Assembly: GCF_965638725.1 (NCBI RefSeq)
Contig: NC_134956.1
Span: 24,301,047-24,365,046, forward strand
Source: Aptenodytes patagonicus
Lineage: Eukaryota; Chordata; Aves; Sphenisciformes; Spheniscidae
Reading direction: 5' to 3'
DNA: 64,000 bases
Part shown: positions 1-12,680 of the stretch, in pieces
Layout: each line of letters begins with the position of its first letter
Numbering within the stretch: the stretch's first letter is position 1
The notes under the pieces: model-generated
The model's database searches: none
Told to the model about the DNA's origin: nothing
What the model saw: the letters and a program-made list of their open reading frames with translations, nothing else
Program-made: the position numbers and the translations under genes

Positions 1-2140
1 CATTGCCCTGTGGATTTTCATGTGCGTTTGATTAATTATGTATGGACTTTTGATTGCAACTATGGTGCGGAAAGAGTATACAAGCTGGGTGAGTCAATTT
101 GGCCTAAATAAGATCCATCCACAATTCCTGGATTATTTTTTATTTGCCTGCAAATTACAGCGATGGAGAGACAGAAATTTCCTTTTTGTGTTTATTTTGG
201 GAATTCTTTTTCATACTGACAGCCTCTGCAGCGTGGGCTAGGTTAGAAACAGAGTTAATACGGGCAGCTGAGAGAGCTGAAAGCTGGGAAAACTGAGGGT
301 GCCACTGCAGGGCTGGAGCCTGCGAATTCACACCCGCTCGCTGCAGCAACCATTTCCCGTACACCATCCAAGACACACCTTGAATCTATCCAGTGAGAGC
401 AAGCGGGCATTGACCACAGCCTTGGCTCTCCCTGCAGCAATACCGAAACGTCCCGCGTCCTCCCCAGCCGGCGCGGCTCTGCCCATCCCGACAGGGGCAG
501 AAAGGTCTCTGCAGAGGTTCCCAAGGGAGCCCTGCAGAATTCTCCTACCCCTTGACATTACAGGGAGATATTACTGTTAATGACGGGAAGCTGATAATGG
601 TGAGAACTGGCACAAAATCTTTCCATGGAAGAGTAATAAATGCTGTGGGTGCGTAAGGTGACAGCTGCGACTGCGAAAGAATCAATAAATGTTGTAGTGG
701 CATTTGTACCGGGATGGTGGTGAGGAGCCGTTCCCTCACCAACCCCTTCCTAATGCAATCACTGCAAAACCAAGTTCTTTCCGCTTCGGTAATAACAAAT
801 AGGGCCAGTTCTGATCCGGGAAATATATCAACTTCTTCTCCCCGGGGTATGTGCTCCAGCCCAACTCCTTGCCGTTTCTCCTCAACCCAGGCCTGCCCAC
901 GCTGCTGCGGGATGGGTGAAGCTGCCTGACGTTCCTCTAGGTATTTCAAATGTAGAGACAGCAAATATTAAAACAGGTATTGCCCTGTTTTCCCTCCTTC
1001 ACCCACACTCATGATGGTCCCTGCCAAGCGCCACATACAAATGACGTGACGCTCTGAGCTTGTCTATAGTAACCTACTGGTAACCCGTGAGAGGTCCCTC
1101 ATCTGCCACAACTGAGCAGCTGAATTGGGGTTTTTGCTTTTGTTTATTAAAGAAGACCAGGACAACACCCTGTAAGACTGAAGATGCTTAGCAAGACTTG
1201 AAGAAATTACGGATTTATACATATTTGTGTTGTGGCTAATGATCTCCGTGACTCGCCTTGCACAATGGGTTTGTTCACTCAAGTGCAAACTTGCCATCTG
1301 GGAATCCACACGGCCCTGCGTGTTCCTGTAGGTGCTAGGGAGCCAGGTCAGGGGCTGCCGATGCTGGACAGAAAGTGACACAAGCTCCTTCGGGTGCCGC
1401 AGGCAGGCTCGGCGCCTCTGGGCTTCTCCTGATGGTTGTTTACAGCTTGGTGAAGACGTAGCTCCCAAAGTTTGTTTTGGAGGGGTGGTAAGAGAATTTC
1501 AGGTAACCTGTGATTATTTAGGACAGGATTTCTAGGGGAAGTGAGTACTAAATCCTAAAAGCACCCAGTGAGCCTAAACACCTGAACATCATCTCTCCGC
1601 AATGAAAAGGCACAAGGGTCGGGGTAGGAGCCAAGGCCCTGGCTCAGCGACTGTTGTACAGACGCGTATCTGAGTAGGCAGGATTGGGTGAAAGCCTCCA
1701 GCCCACGCTCCCACACGTGCTGCGAGCTTTGACCTACGATGGACAGTGGAGAGGACGCCGCAGGCAGTCCCTCCCTTGCAGTGGGCACCATGGATGGATG
1801 CTGCCCTGCCCTCCCTGCCTGCCCTGCCGGCCAGAGCCATCGCCCGCATGTGGTGCCACCAGCAGGACGTCGTGAGTGAAGTGTACCAGCCCTTTCGCAG
1901 TGCGGCTGCTTGTTTGCTTGGCAGAAACACAAAGCAGACCTGACATTTTCATGTATTTAACCTCGGTGCCAATAGCAAAGGCGGCTGCCTGGGCACACTG
2001 TGGTCGGTTTGCTAGTTACACTGCTGTTCAGGCTGACACTGCTCGCACGGCTCTTCATCTGGAGGTGTGAGCGGTGGTGCTCCTGCAGCTCACAGTCATC
2101 GCTGAGCTCTTTTGTTAGAAGTTGTAAAAAGACCTTAAAA

Positions 2141-2172
2141 TTTAAGTACTTTAAATACTTTAAAATACTTAC
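2141..2172 (+). repeat. Short 9-bp AT-rich tandem repeat
   Basis: TACTTTAAA occurs twice in succession from 2147, followed by a third partial copy. The block is partly self-complementary with the adjacent TTAAAATTTAAG. Confidence 0.75.
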
Positions 2173-4243
2173 TTCACCCAAAGAAGTATTTGAAATTAAA
2201 CACTTCTCTGCAATCTATTTGTGCTATGCTCAAAGCAGGCATTTGCAAACACCCAAAGGACCCCACGCTCAGCCTGTATGGGGAAGGCAAAGTGACAATA
2301 CTGAGGCGAGGTTTGGAGACTGAGATGCTTTTCCAAATCAGAGAGTTGGAAAAAGCAGAGAAGCATTCAGACATGTGGTATGGCTTCAGGCCCTGAAAAC
2401 ACTTTTTCCAAGTCAACTAGTTAGTCTAAAAAAGACATTGCCTCTCTCTCTAGACTTCATTTGCAGTTTTGTTGGGTAAGCAGAACCAGAGCAAAGCCAT
2501 CAATACCTTCAGAAATTTTCCTATTTTTTTCCAAGCAAGTTTCTAGCTCTGAAAGTAGTCAACAATGTGTGTGGAGAACACTGCCTTTATGAAAGCATCG
2601 CGACCAGCTGCAGCCAGGGTGGAGGGGGCTGGTGGGGAAGCACAGCAGCGAGGCTGTGCACCACTGCCAGCCTGAATCTGCAAGAAGTAGTGTGACTTTG
2701 GGGGGTCTCCCCTGCCCCTGAGGAGCAGCTTGACAAACGGTAACATAAGAGATCAGGACTCTGCTGCTAGGTCCTTGGTGAGATTCTGCAAATGTCTGTA
2801 TCCAGCAATTTGTCAGTCCCACCTAGTACTCTTCATGTCCCAACTCGTACAAGATCTCAAGCACTACGCATGGGAAGTCCTGCACAGGGCCATCCAGGGA
2901 CCTGTTCCCTGCGTGCAAAGATCTCTACCTTCCTTGCTTTCAGGAAAGCTGCAGTGAAGATCCACCTGTTACTGCTGTAGCTCCAGCAGATACCTCACAC
3001 AAAGATTTTTGATGCACAACCGTTCTTTCTGCTTTTCCCCAACACTCTGTAAAGCAAGGACCTGGAGGCCCAGGGCACTCCCTTTTCTCCTGTGGTGCAA
3101 TCAACGTTCAACTCGGCAACCTGGTGAAATGTCATACCTAGGCCATACCTGGAAGGACAAACCCTTGTGAATCTCACTATTGCAGAATTACTCTCTGCCT
3201 GCCCTAGGCATCCCTCCGCTTCCCCAGGAGCTTGGAGATCCTGCCAGTAAACAGCTAGATGGACCATGTGCTCAATGGATCCAGAAGCTGCTTAATATAT
3301 AGTTCACGAGGACCTGAAGGAATATACTCTATCCTACATCAAGTGTCATGAAAACTACCTGGTTTTGTACTGAAGCCACAGTCCTCATCCATGAGTAACA
3401 GAAAGCTGAAGCATCGGTTGGAAATCTCCAAAATCTCAGGCATTTCAGCCTCATCCCACAATCAGTCCTCCAGCTCCTGATGGAAACTGGTTTGTCTGGA
3501 CATAGTGCAGAGCCCATACAGTGGTTGTCTGTCTACGCTGCTCTCCGGCCACCTCTGTGACATTCATCTGCCGTCTTTCTCAACTCCTTAAGGTAGAGCT
3601 CAGCTCTGAGCAGAGCCTGATACCTCTCCCTTTTCTCCTGCTAATTACTCCATTTTGCTTTGTCCTTATCTCCCAGCTCTCCTGTACATCATCCTTCCAT
3701 GTGCACACTCTAATCTAAACAGCTTCCAGCTGCAGCACGCCTGCCTCCCTTCGGTCACTCTCCACTGTGAAAGCTCAGAGAAAGCACGATGAACCATAGT
3801 GCTTTCTCCCAGTGGTTAGCTTACGTCTGAGGGACTAATCCTGACCCAGCACCGACAGCACATCATGGGTGGGACTCAGGAAGATGGGTCCTGATAAATC
3901 TTAAGACAAGATGGAGGTGCTGTGTCCCTGCTGGGGACTGCAGTGGCGGGGAAGGGCCGGAGCCCTGCACATGTGCACCTTCGCTTGTGGAGCCACAAGT
4001 GATTAATTTAAAAGCCAAAGCAGGAAATTACTTGGTCGCAGAATTACAGCACCAAACGAGAGCAGGGCAGACAGGCTTGATCTGGTACAGAGCTGTCTGG
4101 TACAAAGTTAATCAGCATATTGAAACTCCCGGGGAGAGCTTATTCCCAAATCAGTGCTTTGTATGCTGTGGCTGCAGGAGTTTTCATCCCTTCCCAGGAA
4201 TCCTGATGTCCAGCTGGGGCCTCAGACAGCTGAGAACTTCTTT

Positions 4244-4278
4244 ATGTCTAAATCAGGACAATTATTTAATTTAGACAT
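4244..4278. repeat. Short inverted repeat (10-bp arms)
   Basis: ATGTCTAAAT (4244-4253) is exactly complementary in reverse to ATTTAGACAT (4269-4278), with a 15-base loop. Nothing nearby suggests a terminator or a transposon end, so the function is unknown. Confidence 0.7.
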
Positions 4279-4702
4279 TCAGTAGACGCTGGGAGTACAG
4301 GGAAGAGGTGTAGGGGCGGGAAAAGAGGAATAAATCACCGAGCGCCAGTTAACCATATAAGCCCTTTATAAACAGCTCATTTAGGAGTGACAAATGCTAC
4401 TGTTTCATTTTACTTAAAGAAAATCTGTTCTTTTTCCTTTATGCACTGTTCCTCCAGGAGTGTGCAGGACACAGCTAGACATCTGCTGGCTGTGGCCACT
4501 GGCCAAGGCTGCACTAATTGCATAAGTATTTTGGCTTGCAAATACAGCAAGTTTGGCATTCCCGTTCAGTGCATGCCACATGGCTTTCCTTTAAGTTATC
4601 GCTGTTAAGCATTTGAATCCCAGCCAGGTGCATGTGAATAGTTACTTACTGGGTAAGAAATGCTGCTTTGTTAACTAGGCTGGTGAAACAAACCCAGCTG
4701 AT

Positions 4703-4923
4703 GTTTGGACATGAGGAAAAATGTCTTTACTGAAAGAGTGGTTAAACATTGGAACAGGCTGCCCAGGGAAGTGGTTGAGTCACCATCCCTGGAAGTATTT
4801 AAAGGACATGTAGATGCGGCGCTTAGGGACATGTTTTAGTGGACATGGTGGTGTTGGGTCGATGGTTGGACTCGATGATCTTAGAGGTCTTTTCCATCCT
4901 TAATGATTCTATGATTCTATGAT
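4703..4923 (+). mobile_element. Young CR1 LINE, 3' end (copy A)
   Basis: A 5'-truncated CR1 (chicken repeat 1, non-LTR retrotransposon) in plus orientation. It begins in the last codons of ORF2 (GAGGAAAAATGTCTTTACTG, then the segment ending in a TTTAG stop). It continues through the 3' UTR (GGTTGGACTCGATGATCTTA) and ends with the CR1 octamer tail ATGATTCTATGATTCTATGA. No poly(A) or target-site duplication is expected for CR1, and none is seen. At the position where copies B and C carry a stop, this copy keeps the tryptophan codon TGG (4750-4752). It is too short to encode anything. Confidence 0.93.
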
Positions 4924-7900
4924 GTCCAGAAGGCTAATCCTGCTCCAGGTAAGGGCTCCGAAATACCTCTCAGTCCCTGGCAGGCCCTTCCTGCAAGCAC
5001 AGAAACAAAAGGAGTGGCAGACATGGGACGGAAAACAAGGTGGTGAGCAAACATTGACACCGTGTTTTGATGACAGAAGTGGATGTCTCCTACGGCTGTA
5101 ATATGCCATTTTCAAAGTTTCCAACCCCTGCGAGCTCGTCCCTATAGGGGCCCTGGAGGGAAATCATGACTTGCCCCTTAGGCCCACACCTGGATCAGTT
5201 TGTTTTGCTGCTTCAAACACGCTGAAGATCCAGCTGCCTGCTTTCTCTGCCTGCCTCCCGAGTCTCCTCCAGAGCTGGGGCACCCTGGAGAGGTTCAAGG
5301 AAAACACCAGTGTACCTTAATGTAAGCAACTGCCTGGGGGGGATGCACTAACACTAGTCTTCTGTCTGAGTCCCTAATTCCAGAGAATGCCTGGAGCAAA
5401 AACAGCTGCACAGCACCATCAGAGGGAATGAAATCAGGGCTGTGCTAATGACTGCTCCCGCGGGAAGCGGAAGTTTCTGGAGCGCAGAACCCGTGGGATT
5501 TCTCAACATCGCCTGCAAAACCCCAGCCGCCAGCACCCGGGAACAGATGAACAGGCGCATCTTCAGTTTCACCACCGTCAGGCGTGGGTTGTCATCAGTG
5601 TCAACATGACCTGGAGTTTCATGGTTCAGCCCTTCTCCTCATTTTAATGGCTGCTTTGCACTACAGCGTCCCCTGAGTGTGACCGCAGGGCCGACGGCTC
5701 CAGTGGAGGAGAGCCCCTGCCCGAGGAGCGGGGCCGTGCCCAGAGGAGCTGAGCAGCAGCAGCAGCACTGGCCAATCGTTCCAGACTAATTTTTAGTGAT
5801 TCTCCCGGAGGTTTTCAGTACAAGGATTGTGCTACGTTATACGTAACATGAAAGCAATACATGTAGTAGGAATGAAATTAGAGCTCAGTAATTGAAACAC
5901 AGTCTCAAGCCATGTAGCTCCTCTCTGTGACCTTACTTAAGACACCATTTTCAAGACTGCTGCTGGACACCTTTGCTGTTGGGCCCCTTCCCCTCCCTCC
6001 CCCAGACATACTGAATTTTCCAGGAAACATGGACAGCTGTAGACATATATTAAAAAAAGGTCCGAGACACTTTAAGCAGGCCCAAAGGATGAAGCCCTTC
6101 AAATTGTCCCTATCACCGTGCAAAACTGCTCAGGAGCTCTGTGTCTGTGCTTACGTGCCCGTGCAGCGCCCCGTCCCGCAGCGAGAGCCCTGCGAGGGGG
6201 GCTGGCTCCTGGGGTGGAGGTCCCGGGGATGGGGAAAGGCTGTCCAGAGGGAGACAGAGCTGAACGGGTCTGAACACCTAGAAAGCAAGAAATTCCTCCG
6301 TCTTCCTCCGGTTTCATTACCCACCTGCTTCGACTTGTTTTGAGCCGTGATGGAATTCAACTTCATGTACTTAACAGGGAGCAGAGCGAGGTGACTTGCT
6401 TTCTCATTTACCAGCGATGACTAAAGCTTTCTCTACCATATAACGCATTTCCATTACAGCATTAAGCATCTTTCTGACCCAAATATACGTCCTGAGAACA
6501 AAAATAACTGTAAGAAATACAGTACTTAATCTGCCTAGATTCCGCTCTCGGAAGGATATCTTCTATTACAAATGTTATCCCTCGCCTTGTCTATTAATCC
6601 TAAAGGGACCAGTGATTAAATACTTTTTCTAACCCTCCAGTCCCTGGTGTGCCTGTGATTCAGAGAGTTATAATCACTCTGTGTTGTACATCTGGTGACG
6701 ATAACGGGCAATGCTGTTATTACAACAAGCTTTCACTGCTGCTTACTGGGCTGCAAAGGCAAGATTGCGTTCAGCACATTTCTTGGCTCTCTACCTGAAT
6801 TAACAATATAAACAATATTTCATGACTTGGAGAAGGGTTACAAGGAAAGCACAATCCTAGACATGCTTGCAAAGGCAAAAGAAGGGTATGAATTGCAGAA
6901 CGGAGTGAGGATATGGAGTCACAAGCGATTTGAAGTGCAGCTCTGGCGCCAGCAAACTGCTGTAATTGAGATATGAACAAAATGAGCACACTTCTGAGAG
7001 TTCTCTGCCTGTGTTTGGGCTGGATTCACAGTGGGAACTCTGCTCCCTGCAGGCACACCTGCACTGGGGGACCAAGCCCACCGCCCACCGCCTGGCTGGC
7101 CCAGCTCCATCCTGACGGTGCTCCCACCACCTGCGCAGAAGCAGTGTCGGGACGTCTGTCGCACCGCCCTCCGGCACACGGGTCTGCGCTGGCTCCAGCA
7201 CAAGGGCAAAGCCGAACCCCAGGCACACTACAGACAGGAAAGCTACACTTTTCTTCCAACTTAAGAGATTCAGTGGATAGCCAGTTACAGGGGCGGGGGT
7301 TAAGTCTATCAAATTAATTTTAATTACAATTCAAAGAAAGAAAAGCCACTTTAACATTTCTAATCAACAGGCATCTAATGAGGCATGTTAGTTCCTGTAG
7401 TCTGAACACAGTAGGAAATTTTCTAAGATAATTTACTTCATTAATATTCAGCTAGATGTGGATCATCCAATACTTTCCATGGTGGCATTGAGATAAAATA
7501 TGTCAAAAGGAAAATTATATTTGACATGGTCATTAAGCTTCATAAGTTTCATTCCATCTTACGAAAAAACACTTCTGACTGAAATAAAACATTACAACCC
7601 AGATCCACCAGAATGATTAGGGGGTCTATCTTAGTAAGAACGGTACCCATGCATTACTACCAGTGATGCAAACCAAGTTTGCTTGCTTTATTTTTACTAC
7701 CACAGTGCTGCCTGTGTCCCAGCACAGCAGAGCATCACCGGTGACGTCCCAGTCCCTGCAGCACCCGCCGAGTGTTGCCTTCACCCAGCCCTTGGGGGAC
7801 CCCCAGTCCCCAGGTGGGACTAGTATAGAGGAATGTACTTATTCTTTTAAGTATGTACGAATACACCAGAGCTGATCAGGAAAACAAGAGGAATCACCTT

Positions 7901-10900
7901 TGCAGGATTTCTGAATATTGTTGCTTTATATTATTCTTGAGACAGGAAATGTCAACAACCCTTAAAAAGTTGTCAGCCTTTTTAAAGAGTAACAGCTTTA
8001 GTGTAGCAGTTCGGTTTTCATATCTTCGAGCTGAGACTGGTTTGAATTGCTTGACTACAACAGAAATGGAAAAAAAACCAAACCAAAATGAAAAGGTTGA
8101 ATGAAAGAGCCCCAAAGGGACCAAAGTTTGTCTGGTTTCCTGAATAAACAACGGATGGGTAAGAGAGCAGGGAACAAGGATGAGACCCACCGATCTAAGC
8201 CCACGGAAACTCCAGGAATTTTATGCTGCTTGAACCTAATTAACTGAAGGGTTCAAACAACAAAAATAGAAAGCTTCTCTTTGTGCAGTAAATTGGGAGA
8301 AGCACAGGGGCGGTGAGGTCTGTGGCACCGATGCTCTGGGGCATGTCCTCTCCAGGAGACACCCCTTTTAGCAATCTTCTCCGCCCGTTCCTACAGCGGT
8401 TTGCTCTCTGCCCACGCGTCCAGCTAGTAATGAGGACCTGGCAGAGCGGGGACGGGCTGGCCTGCCCACTGGCACTGGGGGTTTGGTGCAGCCGCCAGCA
8501 CCGCGTGCCAGCCACCAGCTCTGCCGCCCTGGCAGGGGCCTCTGCTGCCCACAGCCTGGCCACCAGCCCCGGCAGGACAGTGGCCATCTGTGGGCAGAAA
8601 ATGTGCCCTTTCCTCTTCCAGGCAGAGACCTTGCCTCTTCTCCCACCCATGCCTGCCCAGCCCTGTGTTTCTCAGGCAATTCTCCATCTCCTCCTCTGTG
8701 CATGAGCAATTCCAGTCACTGAAATATGAACATTTGTCCTATTAATAATCAATAACCCGTCAGCTCAGTGAGTCACTCTCGAGCACGCTGAGCTGCACAG
8801 CCCCGCGTACCCCCAGAAGACCTGCTTTGGATGTCTGTTGGTGGGAGTTTAATTTGCTGCCCTTTCCAAAACAAAGAACTACAGATGCAAGGATTTAAAT
8901 GCCAGAGAGTTACATGTCGGTCTGCGTCCTGGGTAAACAGGCAGGTTTTTCATCATCGGGACATTTAGGTGTGCATATTTAGAAAACGTGTAGGTTACGT
9001 AAAAGTCCAACCTGATACAAATAAATAAGAGCCTGTGCTAGTTTTTTGTTCAGGACCTCTGTAAGCATCATTCTTCTTTCTTCTTCTTTTTCTACTGAAT
9101 TTTAAAGGTTATCCTCATAAAAGATGTTATTCCAAATAGCATCACACTATCAGAAATGAAAAGGAAAAGATGAAATAATGAATATTTGAAGAACTATTTT
9201 CTGAAGATGTCTGTGTGGCTGGGGAGAGGAAGCTGCAAAAGGTATCAACAGCAACTCGGACTCTTTTCCGTCCTATCGAAGAGTCAAGGCAAATGCACCC
9301 CATGGCTCTGGCTGCAGCGGGAAAATCAACAGGACCTTCTCCTTGGAAAGTAATATACCAACTTCAAAAGAAGCTTCACGTAAGTATTAGACAATCATTA
9401 ACCAGATGATTAATGTTCCACACTGCTCTTCCGAAATCACAGTAGGTCAAGTGGGAACTGTAGCATTTTTAAAAATAAAATGCAACTAAGCAAAATAAAT
9501 TTTACGCACCAAAGGGAGTGAGGGATGACAGCAAAAATACGAGAAAACTGCAGAAAAATAACTGTTTGCCATGACGTTCTCAAACAGCCCGCCCCCTTCC
9601 CCCCCAAAAGGAAAGAACAGAGTGATGTGAACACCAGACTCCTTGACTCCGAGTTGGTGAAACCCAGAGGTGGGTGTCAGTCCCATGACGTGCCAGCCCA
9701 GCCGCCCTGACACTGTCCCCAAGCCCAGGGCTCCCTGCTTTCCTCGCCTCGGCGTGTGCCCTCTCTCTGACGGATCGCCGCCAGCCCCTGCGTGAGGCCA
9801 TGCTGAGACCTCCCCTCTGCTCTTCTCTTGAATTTGGGCTGCAACCTCTCCTGGTTTTGGCTGTTTGGTTTCTGAAACCAGGACACAACCAAAGTTTATT
9901 TATCTGCAGTGTGAAAAAATTCAGGGTTTTTTGGTCACCATGGCTAGCACATAAAGCATATATACATAAGTTTTAATGTTGATTTCTCCTATTTCCAGCC
10001 CTAATCTTAGTTTTCCAAGACTGCTTGGTTGAAGTGCTATAAGATTCAATTTTCTGCTCATAAGGTGCTTGTTAGTGCCTGTCTCTATGTCACTCCAGGG
10101 GATCAAAGTTTGATTTTTAACAGTGTTTGGTTTTTTTCCCAATCAGGAAACCGTATATGCTCATAAACATAAACCTCTTTAAACAGACTCAAAATGAAGA
10201 TCAAATCCTATTGCTTTCTGCCCCGTGTTGAAGACTGAAGTCTTGATCCTGAAAGGGAGTTTGCCCATAGGGAGATCATCACAGAATTGGGTGTTAAGAT
10301 ATTCATCCAAAAACAGGAGGTGTTTGCTGTTTGCAGCGTTAATAAACTGGGCTATTTGCTTCCTTCTCCAAGATGCGGAAAGACATCGCTGAGCAGCAGG
10401 GCAAGGCAAAGGGATGGGGTTGATTCGGAGGAACAGGACTGAGCATTGCAAAATTTGCTGCTTCACAAAATAACAGCAATAATGTGATTGCTATTCCTGG
10501 TGATACGCAGAGCTGGGCAGAGTAACAGAATTGTTAGAGGGGGTCAGGTCATTCCTTGGCAGCAATGTGGACGGGACAAACTGTATCTGTGGCTCCTCGC
10601 GTTCAAGACATGCAGTACAGAGCAAGCCCCCACAAACCTGCCTTGTCGCTACCCCTGCCACCAGCTCCCTGCTCTGGCTGCTGTCAGTAAAAGCTGCCAC
10701 CAGAACCAATAAGGCAGCAACTAATATTTTTATTCTGTTATTAAATCCTTCCTGGAGATGGATAGAGATCACATTTCTTTGATTAAAACCACAGTGGGAA
10801 GAAGATCCAGAGAGCACGGTTCCGAGGTCTGAGCCACCGGAGCAGCGCAGGGGACAGCCCAGGCGTCTGCAGGGCATCACTTGGGCAGACACATCCCGGG

Positions 10901-11110
10901 CCCAGCGTCACTCCTGCTGAAGGCACTCCAGCAGCAAGGAGCCAGGCTCTAGGTTTGTGGGCTCTGTTTGTGCTCTTCCTCAAGCCCTGCACGACCAGCA
11001 AGAAGGGTCTGTAAAGGCCAGCTGATCCCCCCCTCCCTGGAGAGCGGACATCGGACACAAGCGGAGCTCCTTGTCCAGCCCGATTTAGCCAACATGACAG
11101 TATGGGACAG
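4924..11110. other. Gene-free stretch between CR1 copy A and the (CTC)n tract
   Basis: I see no gene. GC-rich patches at about 7020-7260 and 8370-8680 create many overlapping ORFs on both strands without family motifs. A short CAG run (AGCAGCAGCAGCAGCAC) is at about 5755. The rest is AT-rich unique sequence. Confidence 0.6.
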
Positions 11111-11195
11111 CCCTCCTTCTCCTCCTCCTCCTCCTCCTCCTCCTCCTCCTCCTCCTCCTCCTCCTCCTCCTCCTCCTCCTCTTCCTCCTCTCCCT
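11111..11195 (+). repeat. (CTC)n trinucleotide microsatellite, homopyrimidine
   Basis: A near-perfect run of CTC/TCC units, pure from about 11119 to 11180, with single-unit CTT interruptions at both ends. All pyrimidines lie on the plus strand. In translation it makes long proline or glycine runs, so the proline-rich and glycine-rich ORFs across it are artefacts of the repeat. Confidence 0.97.
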
Positions 11196-12012
11196 GCAGG
11201 CAGTGCAGGAGGCTCCTGGGCCACCCCTGCCACCCATCCTGGATATTAATATTCTTACTGCTCTTAGATCCTTTTCTGTAAAAGGACCAGATATTGGCTA
11301 AAATGTAATTGCTTTTTTCTAATGTTTATGTCTGTATAAGTGTTCTTGTGGTACAACCACACAGAACAGGAACAAGCAGCTCCATACATTTATTTCTGCT
11401 GGACAGATTCTGCTCCCATTTCTATCCCAACAAACGTCACTGCAGCTCATGCATCAGACCGTGACCTATTTCATTAGACTTCACTAGAAACTGCCCAGCA
11501 CTTCTTTCCCCCCTTTTTCAACTGTGGCATTAAAAAAGACTATACTCTCGAAAATAAAATATTTGGGTGGATATTATTCCACCTTTGAGCAATAAGGTCT
11601 CTAGTAACACTACCTACTCGCCACTAAACATTTCATTACTTCCACTCTTGAAAATATGACGGGAAGTAGGATTCAAGTTTTGTGTTGTTAATGGATTAAA
11701 TTAAATTACATTCTCATGATTCAAAGACACTTAGGTTAATTTAAGAATATATATTTTACCAAAAACTCACTTAACTGCCATGTAATTTCTTGCTATTTCC
11801 TTTTCCTTTATTGCTGATTAACAAGATACTTGGGAATAAATAGAAGTGCGCTCTCTGCTATAATTAGCCTGTCTGTCCCTCTGATTAGCTCACTCCTGTT
11901 TTGTGGCAGGGAATTTGGAAATCCTAAATACTCTGGTCTGACATCATCATTCCAATCACAGACCAAAATGGAGGTTTTCTGGAAAAGCAAAGCATTGGCT
12001 GTATTTTAACAG

Positions 12013-12050
12013 ATGTTTGGAAAATCATCTAGGTCCAACCTAAGCATCAA
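12013..12050 (-). mobile_element. Possible tiny CR1 3'-UTR remnant
   Basis: GGAAAATCATCTAGGTCCAA followed by CCTAAGCATCAACG loosely follows the reverse-complement CR1 3' UTR text (GGAAAAGACCTCTAAGATCA, then AGTCCAACCATCAAC) with an internal gap. No octamer tail is present. It could be chance. Confidence 0.3.
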
Positions 12051-12591
12051 CGAAACAAATGGATTTTGCTTCACTGAGCTAGGAAAAGAAAGCCCAGAAG
12101 GACTCCAGCCAGGGTAAATTCCTCAGCCAAATAATCAACAGAACGGTGATATATTCGTGCCAAAGACCTGCCCCAGTTGCTTCACCAGTTCTTGCATGCA
12201 GCAGAGCACAGGGGACTGAACGTATCGCAGGAGCCATAGGTAAATGGCGAGTAACACCATCAGATGTAGTACAGCAAGAAGAGGGTCAATGATAGTAAAC
12301 CTTAAAGCTACCAGATAAACAACTCAAAGGGAAACAAGGCAAGTGTCAGCAAAACTCTAAAACTGCATCTCCTAAACCATTATCTAAAAGGCGCTGTGAA
12401 GGTGTATTTTCACTTTTCCTATGTGAAACTCCCATGCAATTTTCTTTGGAAAGCACAGTTCTTGTTTTCTGCCGCAGAACATAGCGTAGAGGTGGTGAGG
12501 GACTCTGGAAGCTTTCCAGGGTGGAGGAGTTCTGTGTAACAGTTTGATATTCTGGAAGATTAAAGGCACTTTAACAATTAAGTGATATTGT

Positions 12592-12631
12592 CAGTAGTAG
12601 TAGTAGTTGTTGTTGTTGTAGTAGTAGTAGC

Positions 12632-12677
<46 letters not shown>

Positions 12678-12680
12678 ATA
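12592..12680 (+). repeat. Compound (TAG)n(TTG)n(TAG)n microsatellite
   Basis: About 29 trinucleotide units: TAG repeats, a block of TTG repeats, TAG again, a single CAG, then a long TAG run. The apparent poly-leucine/glutamine ORF on the minus strand is only this repeat read as CTA and CAA codons. Confidence 0.97.

Larger units (their letters stand above)
1..4702. other. Gene-free stretch, left edge
   Basis: No exon, gene or intact repeat is recognised. All ORFs are short, overlap on both strands and resemble nothing known. The segment is mostly unique, mixed-composition DNA with a GC-richer portion around 300-520 and 1330-1890, plus the small tandem repeat at 2141 and the small hairpin at 4244. 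Confidence 0.6.

Noticed and set aside
10949..11249. Poly-proline and poly-glycine ORFs
   Set aside because: Produced by translating the (CTC)n microsatellite.
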